From CAZAAW01 sp964483325 (lineage in GTDB: Bacteria > Pseudomonadota > Alphaproteobacteria > Rhizobiales > Kaistiaceae), in NCBI GenBank assembly GCA_964483325.1, contig CAZAAW010000033.1, forward strand, positions 1 to 26,729: a stretch of DNA of 26,729 nt, read 5' to 3'. A program made the translations under genes and the position numbers. Positions 1-7,116 of the stretch are shown piece after piece. Within the stretch, counting starts at the first letter, position 1. Each line of letters opens with the position of its first letter. Below the pieces are notes generated by a model. That model did no database searches, was not told the DNA's origin, and saw nothing but the letters and a program-made list of their open reading frames with translations.

Positions 1-55
1 AGACTGAATCAGACATTCAACAGCCTTTCAAACACGATGTGTGAATGCCGTAGCC

Positions 56-105
56 GGAACGGGGAGGGTGGCCCCGGCGACAGCCGGGGTCGGGTGGGGA
101 GCGCC
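56..105. repeat. Dispersed GC-rich intergenic repeat, copy 1
   Basis: This segment contains GGGTGGCCCCGGCG followed by AGCCGGGGTC and GGTGGGGAGCGCC. It recurs almost unchanged at 3035-3084. The core CCCCGGC/GCCGGGG is a short hairpin. It sits just beyond the 3' end of the aldehyde dehydrogenase gene, so it may be a dispersed intergenic element that doubles as a transcript-end hairpin. No coding potential is evident. The repeat is seen directly; the role is inferred. Confidence 0.65.
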
Positions 106-137
106 CTTGCCGAACGAGGCGCCATACCCCGCCCGCT

Positions 138-1592
138 TCACCGCCGCGTGTTGATCCACACCGCCTTCGGCTCGGTGAAGTTCTCGATGGCGGCGTCGCC
201 GTGTTCGCGGCCGAAGCCGGAATCGCGCATGCCGCCCCAGGGCAGGCGGACATCGGTCGGGCCGTAGGTGTTGACCCAGACCGTGCCGGCCTTGAGGCGC
301 CCGGTCATGCGGATGCCGCGGGTGATGTCCTCGGTCCAGACGCCGGCGGCGAGGCTGTAGCTGGTGCCGTTGGCGAGCCGCACCGCCTCGTCCTCGTCGT
401 CGAACGGGATGACCGCGACGACCGGGCCGAAGATCTCCTCCTGCGAGATGCGCATCTCGTGCGCGACGCCGGTGAAGACGGTCGGGGCGACGAAATAGCC
501 GCGCTTGCCGGCGCGGGCGCCGCCAAAGGCGACGCTGGCGCCTTCCTGGCGGCCGATGTCGATATAGTTCAGCACCCGCTCCATCTGCGTGGCGGAGATC
601 AGCGGCCCCATCGCCGTGGCGGCATCGCGCGGATCGCCGAGGCGCACGCCGGCGGCCCGTGCCACCAGCCGCTCCACCAGCGCGTCATGGACCGAGCGGT
701 GCACCAGGACGCGCGAGCCGGCCGAGCAGACCTGGCCGCTGTTGAAGAAGATGCCCGAGCTCGCCGCCTTGGCGGCGCTGTCGAGATCGGCCTCGGGGAA
801 GACGATGTTGGCCGACTTGCCACCGAGCTCCAGCGTCACCCGCTTCAGGTTGCCGGCGGCGCCCTGCAGGATGCGGCGGCCGACGCCGGGCGAGCCGGTG
901 AAGGTGACCTTGTCGATGTCGGGATGGTCGACGATCGCCTGGCCGGCGCTGTTGCCGAAGCCCGGCACGACGTTGAGCGCCCCTGCCGGCAGGCCGGCTT
1001 CCAGCGCCAGCGCGCCGATCTTCAGCGCCGTCAGCGGCGTCAGCTCGGCCGGCTTCAGCACCACCGTGCAGCCGCAGGCGAGCGCCGGGGCGATCTTCCA
1101 CATGCCGATCATCAGCGGGAAGTTCCACGGGATGATGGCGCCGACGACGCCCAGCGGCTCGCGCAGCGTATAGGTCAGCGCGTCGGTGCGGGCGGGGATG
1201 ACCTCGCCGTGGATCTTGTCGGCCCAGCCGGCATAGTAGAGCAGCGTGTCGATCACCGCCGGCAGGTCCTGGCGGCGCACGGCCGACACCGGCTTGCCGG
1301 AATCGAGGCTCTCCAGCTCGATCAGCTCTTCCTGGTCGCGGCGGATGAGCTCGGCGAGGCGCAGCAGCACCTGGCCGCGATCGGCCGGCCGCATGCGGCC
1401 CCAGTCGCCCTCGAAGGCGGCGCGCGCCGCACGCACCGCGGCATCGACATCGGCGGCATCGGCCTCGGCGACGAGGCCGATCACCTCCTCGGTGGCGGGA
1501 TCGCGCGTCTCGAAATAGCGCCCGGAGGCAGCCGGAACCCGCTCGCCGCCGATCAGCAGGTCATGGCGCGCGCCGGTGATGAATTTCGTCAT
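138..1592 (-). CDS. NAD(P)-dependent aldehyde dehydrogenase (ALDH superfamily)
   Basis: A full-length 484-residue aldehyde dehydrogenase that oxidises an aldehyde to its acid with NAD(P)+, expected in the cytoplasm. The sequence has PWNFP (155-159) with the oxyanion-hole Asn157, the cofactor-binding FTGSPGVG (231-238), the general base Glu255 in LELGGKS, and the nucleophile Cys289 in SGQVCS. The C-terminal third shows the conserved EEIFGPVV motif. Length is normal for betaine-aldehyde or phenylacetaldehyde-type enzymes, but the substrate cannot be read from the sequence. The start is supported by a GAGGGGAG ribosome-binding site a few bases upstream. It is divergent from a ModE/PBP-type regulator, and a palindrome 13 bp before the start codon (1605-1624) is repeated before the regulator, so local control is likely. 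Confidence 0.95.
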   Translation of the reverse strand: MTKFITGARHDLLIGGERVPAASGRYFETRDPATEEVIGLVAEADAADVDAAVRAARAAFEGDWGRMRPADRGQVLLRLAELIRRDQEELIELESLDSGKPVSAVRRQDLPAVIDTLLYYAGWADKIHGEVIPARTDALTYTLREPLGVVGAIIPWNFPLMIGMWKIAPALACGCTVVLKPAELTPLTALKIGALALEAGLPAGALNVVPGFGNSAGQAIVDHPDIDKVTFTGSPGVGRRILQGAAGNLKRVTLELGGKSANIVFPEADLDSAAKAASSGIFFNSGQVCSAGSRVLVHRSVHDALVERLVARAAGVRLGDPRDAATAMGPLISATQMERVLNYIDIGRQEGASVAFGGARAGKRGYFVAPTVFTGVAHEMRISQEEIFGPVVAVIPFDDEDEAVRLANGTSYSLAAGVWTEDITRGIRMTGRLKAGTVWVNTYGPTDVRLPWGGMRDSGFGREHGDAAIENFTEPKAVWINTRR

Positions 1593-1604
1593 GTCTCCCC
1601 TCGA

Positions 1605-1624
1605 ATATGAGGTTCAGTTCATAT
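1605..1624. promoter_or_regulatory. Palindromic operator candidate ATATGA-N8-TCATAT (site 1)
   Basis: ATATGA (1605-1610) and TCATAT (1619-1624) are perfect inverted arms around an 8-base spacer. The site lies 13 bp upstream of the aldehyde dehydrogenase start codon. The same arms and spacer length recur at 1761-1780, before the divergent regulator. A bound dimer here would overlap the promoter or leader of the dehydrogenase gene. Binding by the adjacent ModE-like protein is inferred. Confidence 0.6.
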
Positions 1625-1759
1625 GTCCATCCGCTGGCCACAGCCGCCGGACGTCCCTCTGAGGGGCGAGTATCCTCGGTTGAAGGGGCAAGTAAATATG
1701 ATATTTTGCCCGCCTGGCGGCGGCCATTTATGTATCGGCGAGCATATCTGCGCCGGCGA

Positions 1760-1781
1760 TATATGATCTGAATTTCATATA
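1760..1781. promoter_or_regulatory. Palindromic operator candidate TATATGA-N8-TCATATA (site 2)
   Basis: TATATGA (1760-1766) and TCATATA (1775-1781) form 7-bp inverted arms with an 8-base spacer. The site ends 32 bp before the regulator start codon. It has the same arms and spacing as site 1 at 1605-1624. The AT-rich TATAT arms resemble in general form the operators known for ModE-type regulators. Autoregulation of the downstream gene is a reasonable inference. Confidence 0.6.
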
Positions 1782-1813
1782 GTGCGGGCAGGGCGGAGGG
1801 AACGGAAGGGCGG

Positions 1814-2890
1814 ATGATCAGGGTCGAGATCGCACCGCAATGGCGCTTCCGCCGCGACGACAGCGCCGCCAGCATGCTGGTTCTGCTCGATTTCCTGAAC
1901 GAGATCCGGGAGAGCGGCAAGATCACCGCCGCGGCGGCGCAGGCGCATCTCTCCTACCGCCACGCCTGGAACCTGATCGAAAGCTGGGGCGCCTTTTTCG
2001 ACATGCCGCTGGTCGAGCGCCGGCGCGGCAAGGGGACGCAGCTGACCCAGCTCGGCGAGAAACTGGTCTGGGCCGGGCAGCGATTGCAGGCCCGCCTCGG
2101 GCCGCAGCTGCAGAACCTGTCGCAGGAGCTGGAGACGGAGATCAACCAGCTGCTGCAGCAGGCCACCAACACGCTGCGCATCCACGCCAGCCACGGCTTC
2201 GCGGTATCGAAGCTGCGAGAGATCCTCGACCGCGAGACCGACGTCACCTTCGACCTGCGCTATGTCGGCAATCCCGCCTCGCTGGTCTCGCTCGCCCATG
2301 ACGGCTGCGACCTTGCCGGCATGCACCTGCCGCAGGGGGCGCTGCGCAAGCAGAACATCGCCGCCACCAGGGGGCTGATCATCCCCTCCGAGCACCGGGT
2401 GATCGGCTTCGTGACACGCGAGATGGGCCTGATCGTCAAGAAGGGCAATCCGCTGCAAATCTACAATCTGGAGCGGCTGACCGACCCGGCGATCCGCTTC
2501 GTCAACCGCGACCCCAATTCCGGCTCGCGGCTGCTGTTCGACCAGCTCCTGGCGCAGCACGGCCACGATCCGCACCAGATCAACGGCTACGAGCAGTCCG
2601 AATTCACCCACGCCGCCGTGGCGGCCTATGTCGCCAGCGACATGGCCGATGCCGCCTTCGGCGTCGAAGCCGCCGCCCGCCAGTTCGACCTCGATTTCGT
2701 GCGCCTCGTCACCGAGGACTATTTCTTCGTCTGCCGCGCCGAAACGCTGGAGCAGGAGGTCGTCAGACGCCTGCTGGAAGTGATGCGCAGCGCCGAGTTC
2801 CGCGAGGCGATAAGGCAGCTGCCGGGCTACATGGCCAAGGACCTCGGCGAAGTCCGCACAATCCGCGAAACCTTCCGCAGCGCCGACTGA
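1814..2890 (+). CDS. ModE-type HTH transcriptional regulator with periplasmic-binding-like sensor domain
   Basis: A 358-residue one-component regulator. Residues about 20-95 form a ModE/LysR-like winged helix-turn-helix, with ITAAAAQAHLSYRHAWNLIE in the recognition region and LVERRRGKGTQLTQLG in the wing. A helical linker leads to a periplasmic-binding-like domain (about 120-340) containing VNRDPNSGSRLLFDQLL, the ligand-binding style of the molybdate/PBP-like family. Such proteins usually sense a small anion or metabolite in the cytoplasm; the ligand here is unknown. The start has a GGAAGGG ribosome-binding site. It is divergent from the aldehyde dehydrogenase with 221 bp between start codons, a classic arrangement for a regulator and its target. 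Paired palindromes in that gap fit. A molybdenum or formate-dehydrogenase link is possible, but nothing else in the window supports it. Confidence 0.88.
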   Translation: MIRVEIAPQWRFRRDDSAASMLVLLDFLNEIRESGKITAAAAQAHLSYRHAWNLIESWGAFFDMPLVERRRGKGTQLTQLGEKLVWAGQRLQARLGPQLQNLSQELETEINQLLQQATNTLRIHASHGFAVSKLREILDRETDVTFDLRYVGNPASLVSLAHDGCDLAGMHLPQGALRKQNIAATRGLIIPSEHRVIGFVTREMGLIVKKGNPLQIYNLERLTDPAIRFVNRDPNSGSRLLFDQLLAQHGHDPHQINGYEQSEFTHAAVAAYVASDMADAAFGVEAAARQFDLDFVRLVTEDYFFVCRAETLEQEVVRRLLEVMRSAEFREAIRQLPGYMAKDLGEVRTIRETFRSAD

Positions 2891-2898
2891 CAGCGCTC

Positions 2899-2993
2899 CG
2901 TAGGGTGGGCATGCGCCGCAGGCGCTTGCCCACCCGGTCGAAGGTCGAGCGCGTCATGTCCGCGTGGGCAAGGCTCTGCCTTGCCCACCCTAC
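2899..2993. repeat. Intergenic palindromic element with two opposed copies
   Basis: The element runs from GTAGGGTGGGC (2900-2910) to GCCCACCCTAC (2983-2993), perfect outer inverted arms. Its right half (2958-2993) contains GGGCAAGGC-TCT-GCCTTGCCC and is repeated, with a few changes, at 25277-25312. It therefore looks like a dispersed palindrome present as an opposed pair (REP/BIME-like). It follows the regulator stop codon and could act as a transcript-end structure. It has no coding potential. Confidence 0.7.
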
Positions 2994-3034
2994 GCCACCC
3001 CTCACGCCGGGCGCCCATCCCTCACCGGATGTAT

Positions 3035-3084
3035 GGAACGGGGGAGGGTGGCCCCGGCGCAGCCGGGGTCAGGTGGGGAGCGCC
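3035..3084. repeat. Dispersed GC-rich intergenic repeat, copy 2
   Basis: This is the second copy of the element at 56-105. The two share GGAACGGGG, GAGGGTGGCCCCGGCG, AGCCGGGGTC and GGTGGGGAGCGCC with only a few differences. It abuts the tandem repeat that starts at 3082. Together with 2899-2993 it makes the whole 2891-3500 interval a patchwork of repeats rather than genes. Confidence 0.65.
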
Positions 3085-3500
3085 ATCGGGAGGTTCGCAC
3101 CCCGTTTCCACCCCACAGGCGTCATGGCCGGACTTGATCCGGCCATCCACGCGAACACGCATGGCGCAGAACGAAGCGCCGACCGCGAGGCGCGTTTCCC
3201 ATGCGCCGCCGGTGTTCGCGTGGATGCCCGGGTCTTCGCCCGGGCATGACGCAGCTGGCATGGAAATGGCGGTACGCGATGCCATCGGGAGGTTCGCACC
3301 CCGTTTCCACCCCACAGACGTCATGGCCGGACTTGATCCGGCATTCCCACGCGAACACGCATGGCGCAGACCGAAGCGCCGACCGCGAGGCGCTTTTCCC
3401 ATGCACCGCGGGTGTTCGCGTGGATGCCCGGGTCTTCGCCCGGGCGTGACGCAGCTGGGCTGGAAATGGCGGTACGCAATGCCATCGGAAGGCGCGCACC
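3082..3500. repeat. Tandem ~200-bp nested-palindrome repeat, two units plus a partial third
   Basis: Unit 1 (3082-3280) and unit 2 (3281-3480) are nearly identical, each beginning GCCATCGGGAGGTTCGCACC. A third partial unit starts at 3481. Each unit contains the palindrome GGCCGGA-CTTGA-TCCGGCC (3126-3144 in unit 1), which is degraded on one arm in unit 2. It also holds 15-bp inverted arms CATCCACGCGAACAC (3144-3158) and GTGTTCGCGTGGATG (3212-3226), and ATGCCCGGG-TCTTCG-CCCGGGCAT. Open reading frames appear on both strands only because the units lack stops. Repeats of this general look are common between alphaproteobacterial genes; a mobile or structural-RNA origin is inferred. Confidence 0.85.
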
Positions 3501-3542
3501 CACACACCGCCGCTCCGCGCCCCGCCCATTGACATCGGCATC

Positions 3543-3567
3543 TCATGTATCAATCATGGTTACATGA
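3543..3567. promoter_or_regulatory. Inverted repeat overlapping the rrf2-type gene start
   Basis: TCATGTA (3543-3549) and TACATGA (3561-3567) are perfect inverted arms with an 11-base spacer that holds another TCATG. The right arm includes the ATG start codon at 3564. A TTGACA hexamer lies at 3529-3534, but no convincing -10 box follows at ideal spacing. The position suggests self-repression by the encoded Rrf2 protein. No clear ribosome-binding site precedes the start, so a very short leader or leaderless transcript is possible. Confidence 0.5.
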
Positions 3568-4025
3568 AATCCGACACGCGCCTCTGCTCCATGCTGCATC
3601 TCCTCCTCCACATGGCCGAGGCCGGGCGGCCGCTGACCTCGGAGGCGCTGGCGGGGTATCTGGGCACCAATGCCGTCGTCGTCCGCCGTACCATGGCGGG
3701 GCTGCGGCGGGCCGGCATCGTCGCCTCGGAGAAGGGCCATGGCGGTGGCTGGCGGCTCGACCGGCTGGCGGCGGCGATCACGCTGGCCGATGTCCATGAG
3801 GCGCTGGGCAGCCCGGAACTCCTTGCCTTCGGCAATCGCAGCGAGGCGCCGCAATGCCTGGCCGAGCAGGCGGTGAATGCCCGCCTCGCCGAGACCATGG
3901 CGGCGGCGCAGGCGCTGGTGCTGCAGCGGCTGGCCGGCGTCACGCTGGCCGACATCGCCACCGATTTCGATGCCCTCTGGCGGCAGCGCGGCCACACGGC
4001 GCACAGGGACCACGCCCATGCGTAA
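3564..4025 (+). CDS. Rrf2-family transcriptional regulator
   Basis: A 153-residue protein of Rrf2 length. A winged HTH fills about residues 8-65, with LTSEALAGYLGTNAVVVRRT as the recognition part and the typical Rrf2 wing KGHGGGWRLDR. The conserved tail segment CLAEQAVNARLAETM is present. It has only isolated cysteines (9 and one near 98), so the three-Cys iron-sulfur ligand set of IscR/NsrR is missing; redox sensing by a lone thiol or another signal is more likely. It overlaps the following flavoprotein gene by 8 bp (start 4018), so the two are co-transcribed and probably co-regulated. The start matches family N-termini although no good ribosome-binding site is seen; a palindrome covers the start codon. 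Confidence 0.9.
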   Translation: MKSDTRLCSMLHLLLHMAEAGRPLTSEALAGYLGTNAVVVRRTMAGLRRAGIVASEKGHGGGWRLDRLAAAITLADVHEALGSPELLAFGNRSEAPQCLAEQAVNARLAETMAAAQALVLQRLAGVTLADIATDFDALWRQRGHTAHRDHAHA

Positions 4026-4947
4026 CATCATCATGCATGATGTCATCATCATCGGCGGCAGCTATGCCGGCCTCTCCGCCGCGCTGCAGCTGGCGCGGGC
4101 GCGCAAGCGCATCCTGGTGGTCGATGCAGGCCTGCGCCGCAACCGCTTCGCCGCCGAGTCGCACGGCTTCCTCGGCCAGGACGGCCGCCCGCCGGAGGCC
4201 ATCGCCGGCGAGGCGCGGGCGCAGCTGCTGCGCTACCCGACGGTGACCTGGATCGACGGCGCCGCCATCGACGCGGCGGGCAGCGCCGATGCCTTCTCCG
4301 TCACCCTCGCCGACGGCACTCGCCAGAACGGCCGCCGCCTCGTCCTTGCCGGCGGCGTCGCCGACATGCTGCCGGCCATCCCGGGCCTGGAGGCGCAATG
4401 GGGCGCCGGGGCGATGGCCTGCCCCTATTGCCACGGCTACGAGCTGGACCGCCGTCCGCTCGCCGTCATCGCCACCGGCCCGCTGTCGCTGCACCATGCC
4501 GTGACGGTCTCCGAATGGGGCCCGGTGACGCTGTTCACCAACGGCGTGCTGACGCCCGATGCGGCGCAGCGGCAGGAGCTCGAACAGCGCGGCATTGCCC
4601 TTGAGCCGGCGCCGATCCGCGCCGTCGACGGGCCGCGCGGCGCCCCTGTTCTGGTGCTGGCGGACGGGCGCCGGCTGCCCTTTGCCGGCCTCTTCGTCGC
4701 CGCGCCGGTGCGGCTGGCGAGCGACATTCCGGAGCGGCTCGGCTGCGCCCTGGCGGAGACGCCGGCCGGCCGGCTGATCGCCGTCGACGCCATGCAGGCG
4801 ACGAGCGTTGCCGGCGTCTTCGCCTGCGGCGACGCGACGAACCCGATGGCAGCGATCTCCCTGGCGGTCGCCAGCGGCACCATGGCCGGCAGCGCCGCCC
4901 ACCGCTCGCTGGTCTTCGCCGAAACGCCCGGCAGCGCCGCGGCGTAA
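4018..4947 (+). CDS. Thioredoxin-reductase-like FAD/NAD(P)-dependent oxidoreductase
   Basis: A 309-residue class II pyridine-nucleotide disulfide oxidoreductase. It has the N-terminal FAD motif GGSYAG (13-18), a redox CPYC pair (Cys135, Cys138) and a C-terminal FAD-contacting VFACGDATN. The region that should carry the second NAD(P) Rossmann glycines reads ATGPLSLHHA and is degenerate. Its nucleotide preference is therefore uncertain, and its partner may not be a classical thioredoxin. I chose ATG 4018 because AGGGA sits about 8 bases upstream; an ATG at 4033 would drop five residues. It overlaps the Rrf2 gene, a frequent pairing, and probably acts in cytoplasmic redox or thiol homeostasis. 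No thioredoxin gene is adjacent. Confidence 0.88.
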   Translation: MRNIIMHDVIIIGGSYAGLSAALQLARARKRILVVDAGLRRNRFAAESHGFLGQDGRPPEAIAGEARAQLLRYPTVTWIDGAAIDAAGSADAFSVTLADGTRQNGRRLVLAGGVADMLPAIPGLEAQWGAGAMACPYCHGYELDRRPLAVIATGPLSLHHAVTVSEWGPVTLFTNGVLTPDAAQRQELEQRGIALEPAPIRAVDGPRGAPVLVLADGRRLPFAGLFVAAPVRLASDIPERLGCALAETPAGRLIAVDAMQATSVAGVFACGDATNPMAAISLAVASGTMAGSAAHRSLVFAETPGSAAA

Positions 4948-5095
4948 GGCGGTGCGCGCCCAGGGGCGGGCCGGCCGAATCGCGCCTCGCGCCGTGCGCC
5001 ACCGTACCGTCGGGGGTGGAGTGGGAACGGCCGTAGCGAGCCGGCGTTGCTGGCCCAGGCGCCGCATTGGCGCGGCCCCCGATGTGGAGCTTCCC

Positions 5096-5668
5096 ATGAA
5101 AACCATGACCGCAATCGTCGCGACGCTCGTCCTGGCAATGCCGGCCGTCGCCCAGGACCAGGCGCCGAGCGAGCAGCCCATGCAGGCCCCGCCTGGCCAG
5201 ACCCCGCCGGCCGGCGAGACCCCGATGAGCAATGCCGGCACCGTCACCCGCGATGATTTCATCTCCGGCGCCGCCTCGGGCGGCATGTACGAGGTGCAGT
5301 CGAGCCAGCTGATCCTGGAGCAGACGCAGAACGACGGCATCCGGCAGCTGGCCCAGATGCTGATCGACGACCACGGCAAGGCGGGCGCCGAGCTGAAGTC
5401 GATCGTCGAGGCGGAGGGCGGCACGGTGCCGGCCGACCTCATGCCCAAGCATGCCGACATGGTGACGCAGCTGAAGCAGGCGGCGGCCGGGACGGCCGAT
5501 GACACCTATCTGCAGCAGCAGCTGGCGGCCCACCAAGAGGCGATCGCCCTGTTCACCGGCTATTCCCAGAGCGGCGACGATCAGCAGCTGAAGGACTTCG
5601 CCGCCAAGACCCTGCCGACCCTGCAGCATCATCTGGAAGCGGTGCAGCAGCTTCAGGCCGGCGGCTGA
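5096..5668 (+). CDS. Secreted DUF4142-domain protein
   Basis: A 190-residue exported protein. The signal peptide spans about residues 1-19 (hydrophobic core ending AVA-QD). A Pro/Gln-rich linker follows to about 45, then a helical DUF4142 domain with DDFISGAASGGMYEVQSSQL and LAQMLIDDHGKAGAELK, containing the family's conserved DDH. The biochemical role of DUF4142 is unknown; members are ferritin-like helical proteins of the periplasm or outer membrane. The start codon is preceded by TGGAG at suitable distance. It is transcribed alone and converges on the zinc GTPase gene; a GC hairpin lies between their stop codons. Confidence 0.85.
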   Translation: MKTMTAIVATLVLAMPAVAQDQAPSEQPMQAPPGQTPPAGETPMSNAGTVTRDDFISGAASGGMYEVQSSQLILEQTQNDGIRQLAQMLIDDHGKAGAELKSIVEAEGGTVPADLMPKHADMVTQLKQAAAGTADDTYLQQQLAAHQEAIALFTGYSQSGDDQQLKDFAAKTLPTLQHHLEAVQQLQAGG

Positions 5669-5679
5669 GGCAACGGCCG

Positions 5680-5705
5680 GGGCGCCCGACGGAGGCCGGG
5701 CGCCC
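5680..5705. terminator. GC hairpin between convergent genes
   Basis: GGGCGCCCG (5680-5688) pairs with CGGGCGCCC (5697-5705) across an 8-base loop, in the 44 bp between the DUF4142 and zinc GTPase stop codons. There is no T-tract on either side, so it is a weak candidate for a factor-independent terminator; it may instead protect 3' ends. Confidence 0.4.
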
Positions 5706-5712
5706 GGGCCAC

Positions 5713-6960
5713 TCAGGCGCGGCCCCAGACCGGGAAGGGGTCGGGCAGCTTACGGTACTTGCTGCTGTCATAGGCGGCTGGGTCGGGCGGCCCGACGAGG
5801 CAGGCATCGAGCGCCGCGGCGATCGCCTGGCGGTCGACGCCGGTGCCGATGAACACCAGCTCCTGGCGCCGGTCGCCCCAGCCGGGCGTCCAGTTGCGCT
5901 GCAGCAGGGCGCGCCATTCCGGATGGTCCGGCCAGCGTTCTTGCGGCACCGCCGCCCACCAGAAGCCGAGCCCCTCGGTGCGGCAGACGGCGCCGGCGAT
6001 GCTGAGCTCGCCGGCCCATTGCGGCCGGTTGGCGAGCCAGAAATGCCCCTTGGCGCGGATCAGGCCGGGCCAGGTGCGGTCGAGGAAGGCGCGGAAGCGG
6101 GCGGGATGGAACGGCCGGCGGGCGCGGTAGACGAAGCTGCCGATGCCGTATTCCTCCGTCTCCGGGACATGGTCGGCGAAGCCGTTCAGCTCCTTGAACC
6201 ACAGCGGATGCTCGTGCGCCCGCTCGTAGTCGAAGAGGCCGGTGTCGAGGACGTCGGCAAGCGCGACGCGGCCGAAATCGGTCTCGATCAGCCGGGCATC
6301 CGGATTGAGCGCCTTGACGACGCGGCGCACCAGGTCGCGCTGCTGCGGCGCCACGCCGGACACCTTGTTGATGACGACGACATCGGCGAACTCGATCTGG
6401 TCGACCAAGAGGTCGACGATGGTGCGCTCGTCGCCGTCGCCGGCCGTCTCGCCGCGGTCGCGCAGGAAATCGCGGCTGCCATAGTCACGCAGCAGGTTGG
6501 CGGCATCGACCACCGTCACCATCGTGTCGAGCCGCGCCACGTCCGACAGCGAGGCGCCGTCCTCGTCGCGGAAGTCGAAGGTGGCGGCGATCGGCAGCGG
6601 CTCGGCGATGCCGGTGCCCTCGATCAGCAGGTAGTCGAAGCGCCCCTCGCCGGCGAGGCGCCGCACCTCCGTCAGGAGGTCGTTGCGCAGCGTGCAGCAG
6701 ATGCAGCCATTGGTCATCTCCACCAGCTTCTCGTCGGTGCGCGACAGGTTGCCGCCGCCCTCGCGCACCAGCTCGGCGTCGATATTCACCTCGCTCATGT
6801 CGTTGACGATGACCGCGACGCGGCGGCCCTCGCGATTGTTGAGGACATGGTTGAGCAGCGTCGTCTTGCCGGCACCGAGAAAGCCGGACAGCACCGTGAC
6901 GGGCAGGCGCTTGTCGGAAGAGGGGACGTTGGAAATTGGGGAGTCGGGCATGGGCATCAT
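5713..6960 (-). CDS. zigA: ZigA/CobW-family zinc metallochaperone GTPase
   Basis: A 415-residue G3E GTPase of the COG0523 family, thought to deliver zinc to client enzymes during zinc limitation. The P-loop is GFLGAGKT (26-33), the metal-binding CxCC reads CICC (86-89), the Walker B region has LLIEGTGIAEP, and the base-recognition motif is NKVS. The C-terminal CobW_C domain (about 270-400) has FHPARFRAFL and GWGDRRQELVFIGTG, typical of the long ZigA/YeiR-type subgroup. The start could also be one of two in-frame ATGs within the next four codons; ribosome-binding signals are weak. A Zur-like box lies 15 bp upstream, which supports the zinc assignment over cobalamin or nitrile hydratase roles. 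It stands alone on its strand. Zinc specificity is inferred from family and operator. Confidence 0.88.
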   Translation of the reverse strand: MMPMPDSPISNVPSSDKRLPVTVLSGFLGAGKTTLLNHVLNNREGRRVAVIVNDMSEVNIDAELVREGGGNLSRTDEKLVEMTNGCICCTLRNDLLTEVRRLAGEGRFDYLLIEGTGIAEPLPIAATFDFRDEDGASLSDVARLDTMVTVVDAANLLRDYGSRDFLRDRGETAGDGDERTIVDLLVDQIEFADVVVINKVSGVAPQQRDLVRRVVKALNPDARLIETDFGRVALADVLDTGLFDYERAHEHPLWFKELNGFADHVPETEEYGIGSFVYRARRPFHPARFRAFLDRTWPGLIRAKGHFWLANRPQWAGELSIAGAVCRTEGLGFWWAAVPQERWPDHPEWRALLQRNWTPGWGDRRQELVFIGTGVDRQAIAAALDACLVGPPDPAAYDSSKYRKLPDPFPVWGRA

Positions 6961-6972
6961 CGCTGTCTGGTA

Positions 6973-6987
6973 ATGTTATAACATAAC
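6973..6987 (-). promoter_or_regulatory. Zur-like box upstream of the zinc GTPase
   Basis: GTTATAACATAAC (6975-6987) has the form GTTAT-N3-ATAAC, the core of Zur-binding sites in Alphaproteobacteria (GTTATAATATAAC type). The overlapping 12-mer ATGTTATAACAT (6973-6984) is also a perfect palindrome. The site lies 12-15 bp from the start codon on the minus strand, where a zinc-bound repressor would block transcription or early elongation. It is AT-rich against a GC-rich background. Confidence 0.72.
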
Positions 6988-7029
6988 GAATAGCACAGCG
7001 AAGTGCGTGAGGAACAGTCCCGGGCGCTG

Positions 7030-7061
7030 AAAAAAAAGCCGGCCGGGGAGGACCGGCCGGC
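7030..7061 (-). terminator. Strong factor-independent terminator read on the minus strand
   Basis: GCCGGCCGG (7038-7046) and CCGGCCGGC (7053-7061) form a 9-bp stem with a GGAGGA loop. On the minus strand the stem is followed by a run of eight T residues (7030-7037). No minus-strand gene precedes it, so it either insulates the zinc GTPase promoter from leftward transcripts or ends a short non-coding transcript. Confidence 0.7.
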
Positions 7062-7116
7062 AGTTTGGAGGACGTGCTGACCGGCGCCGGATAGAGCGCC
7101 ACTGCGACGTCCAAAA

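Noticed and set aside
201..1610. Long plus-strand open frame opposite the aldehyde dehydrogenase
   Set aside because: It is an antisense shadow caused by strong G/C third-position bias; the minus-strand protein has all catalytic motifs.
3082..3500. Possible CRISPR array, because of repeated units
   Set aside because: The units are about 200 bp, tandem and alike along their whole length, with no unique spacers between short repeats.
2905..3567. Open frames on both strands in the repeat region
   Set aside because: They translate the repeat units, show the same residues twice, lack ribosome-binding sites and overlap each other in several frames.
3940..5632. Long minus-strand frames opposite the flavoprotein and DUF4142 genes
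   Set aside because: They have low-complexity Arg/Ala/Gly-rich translations with no domains, antisense to recognisable genes.
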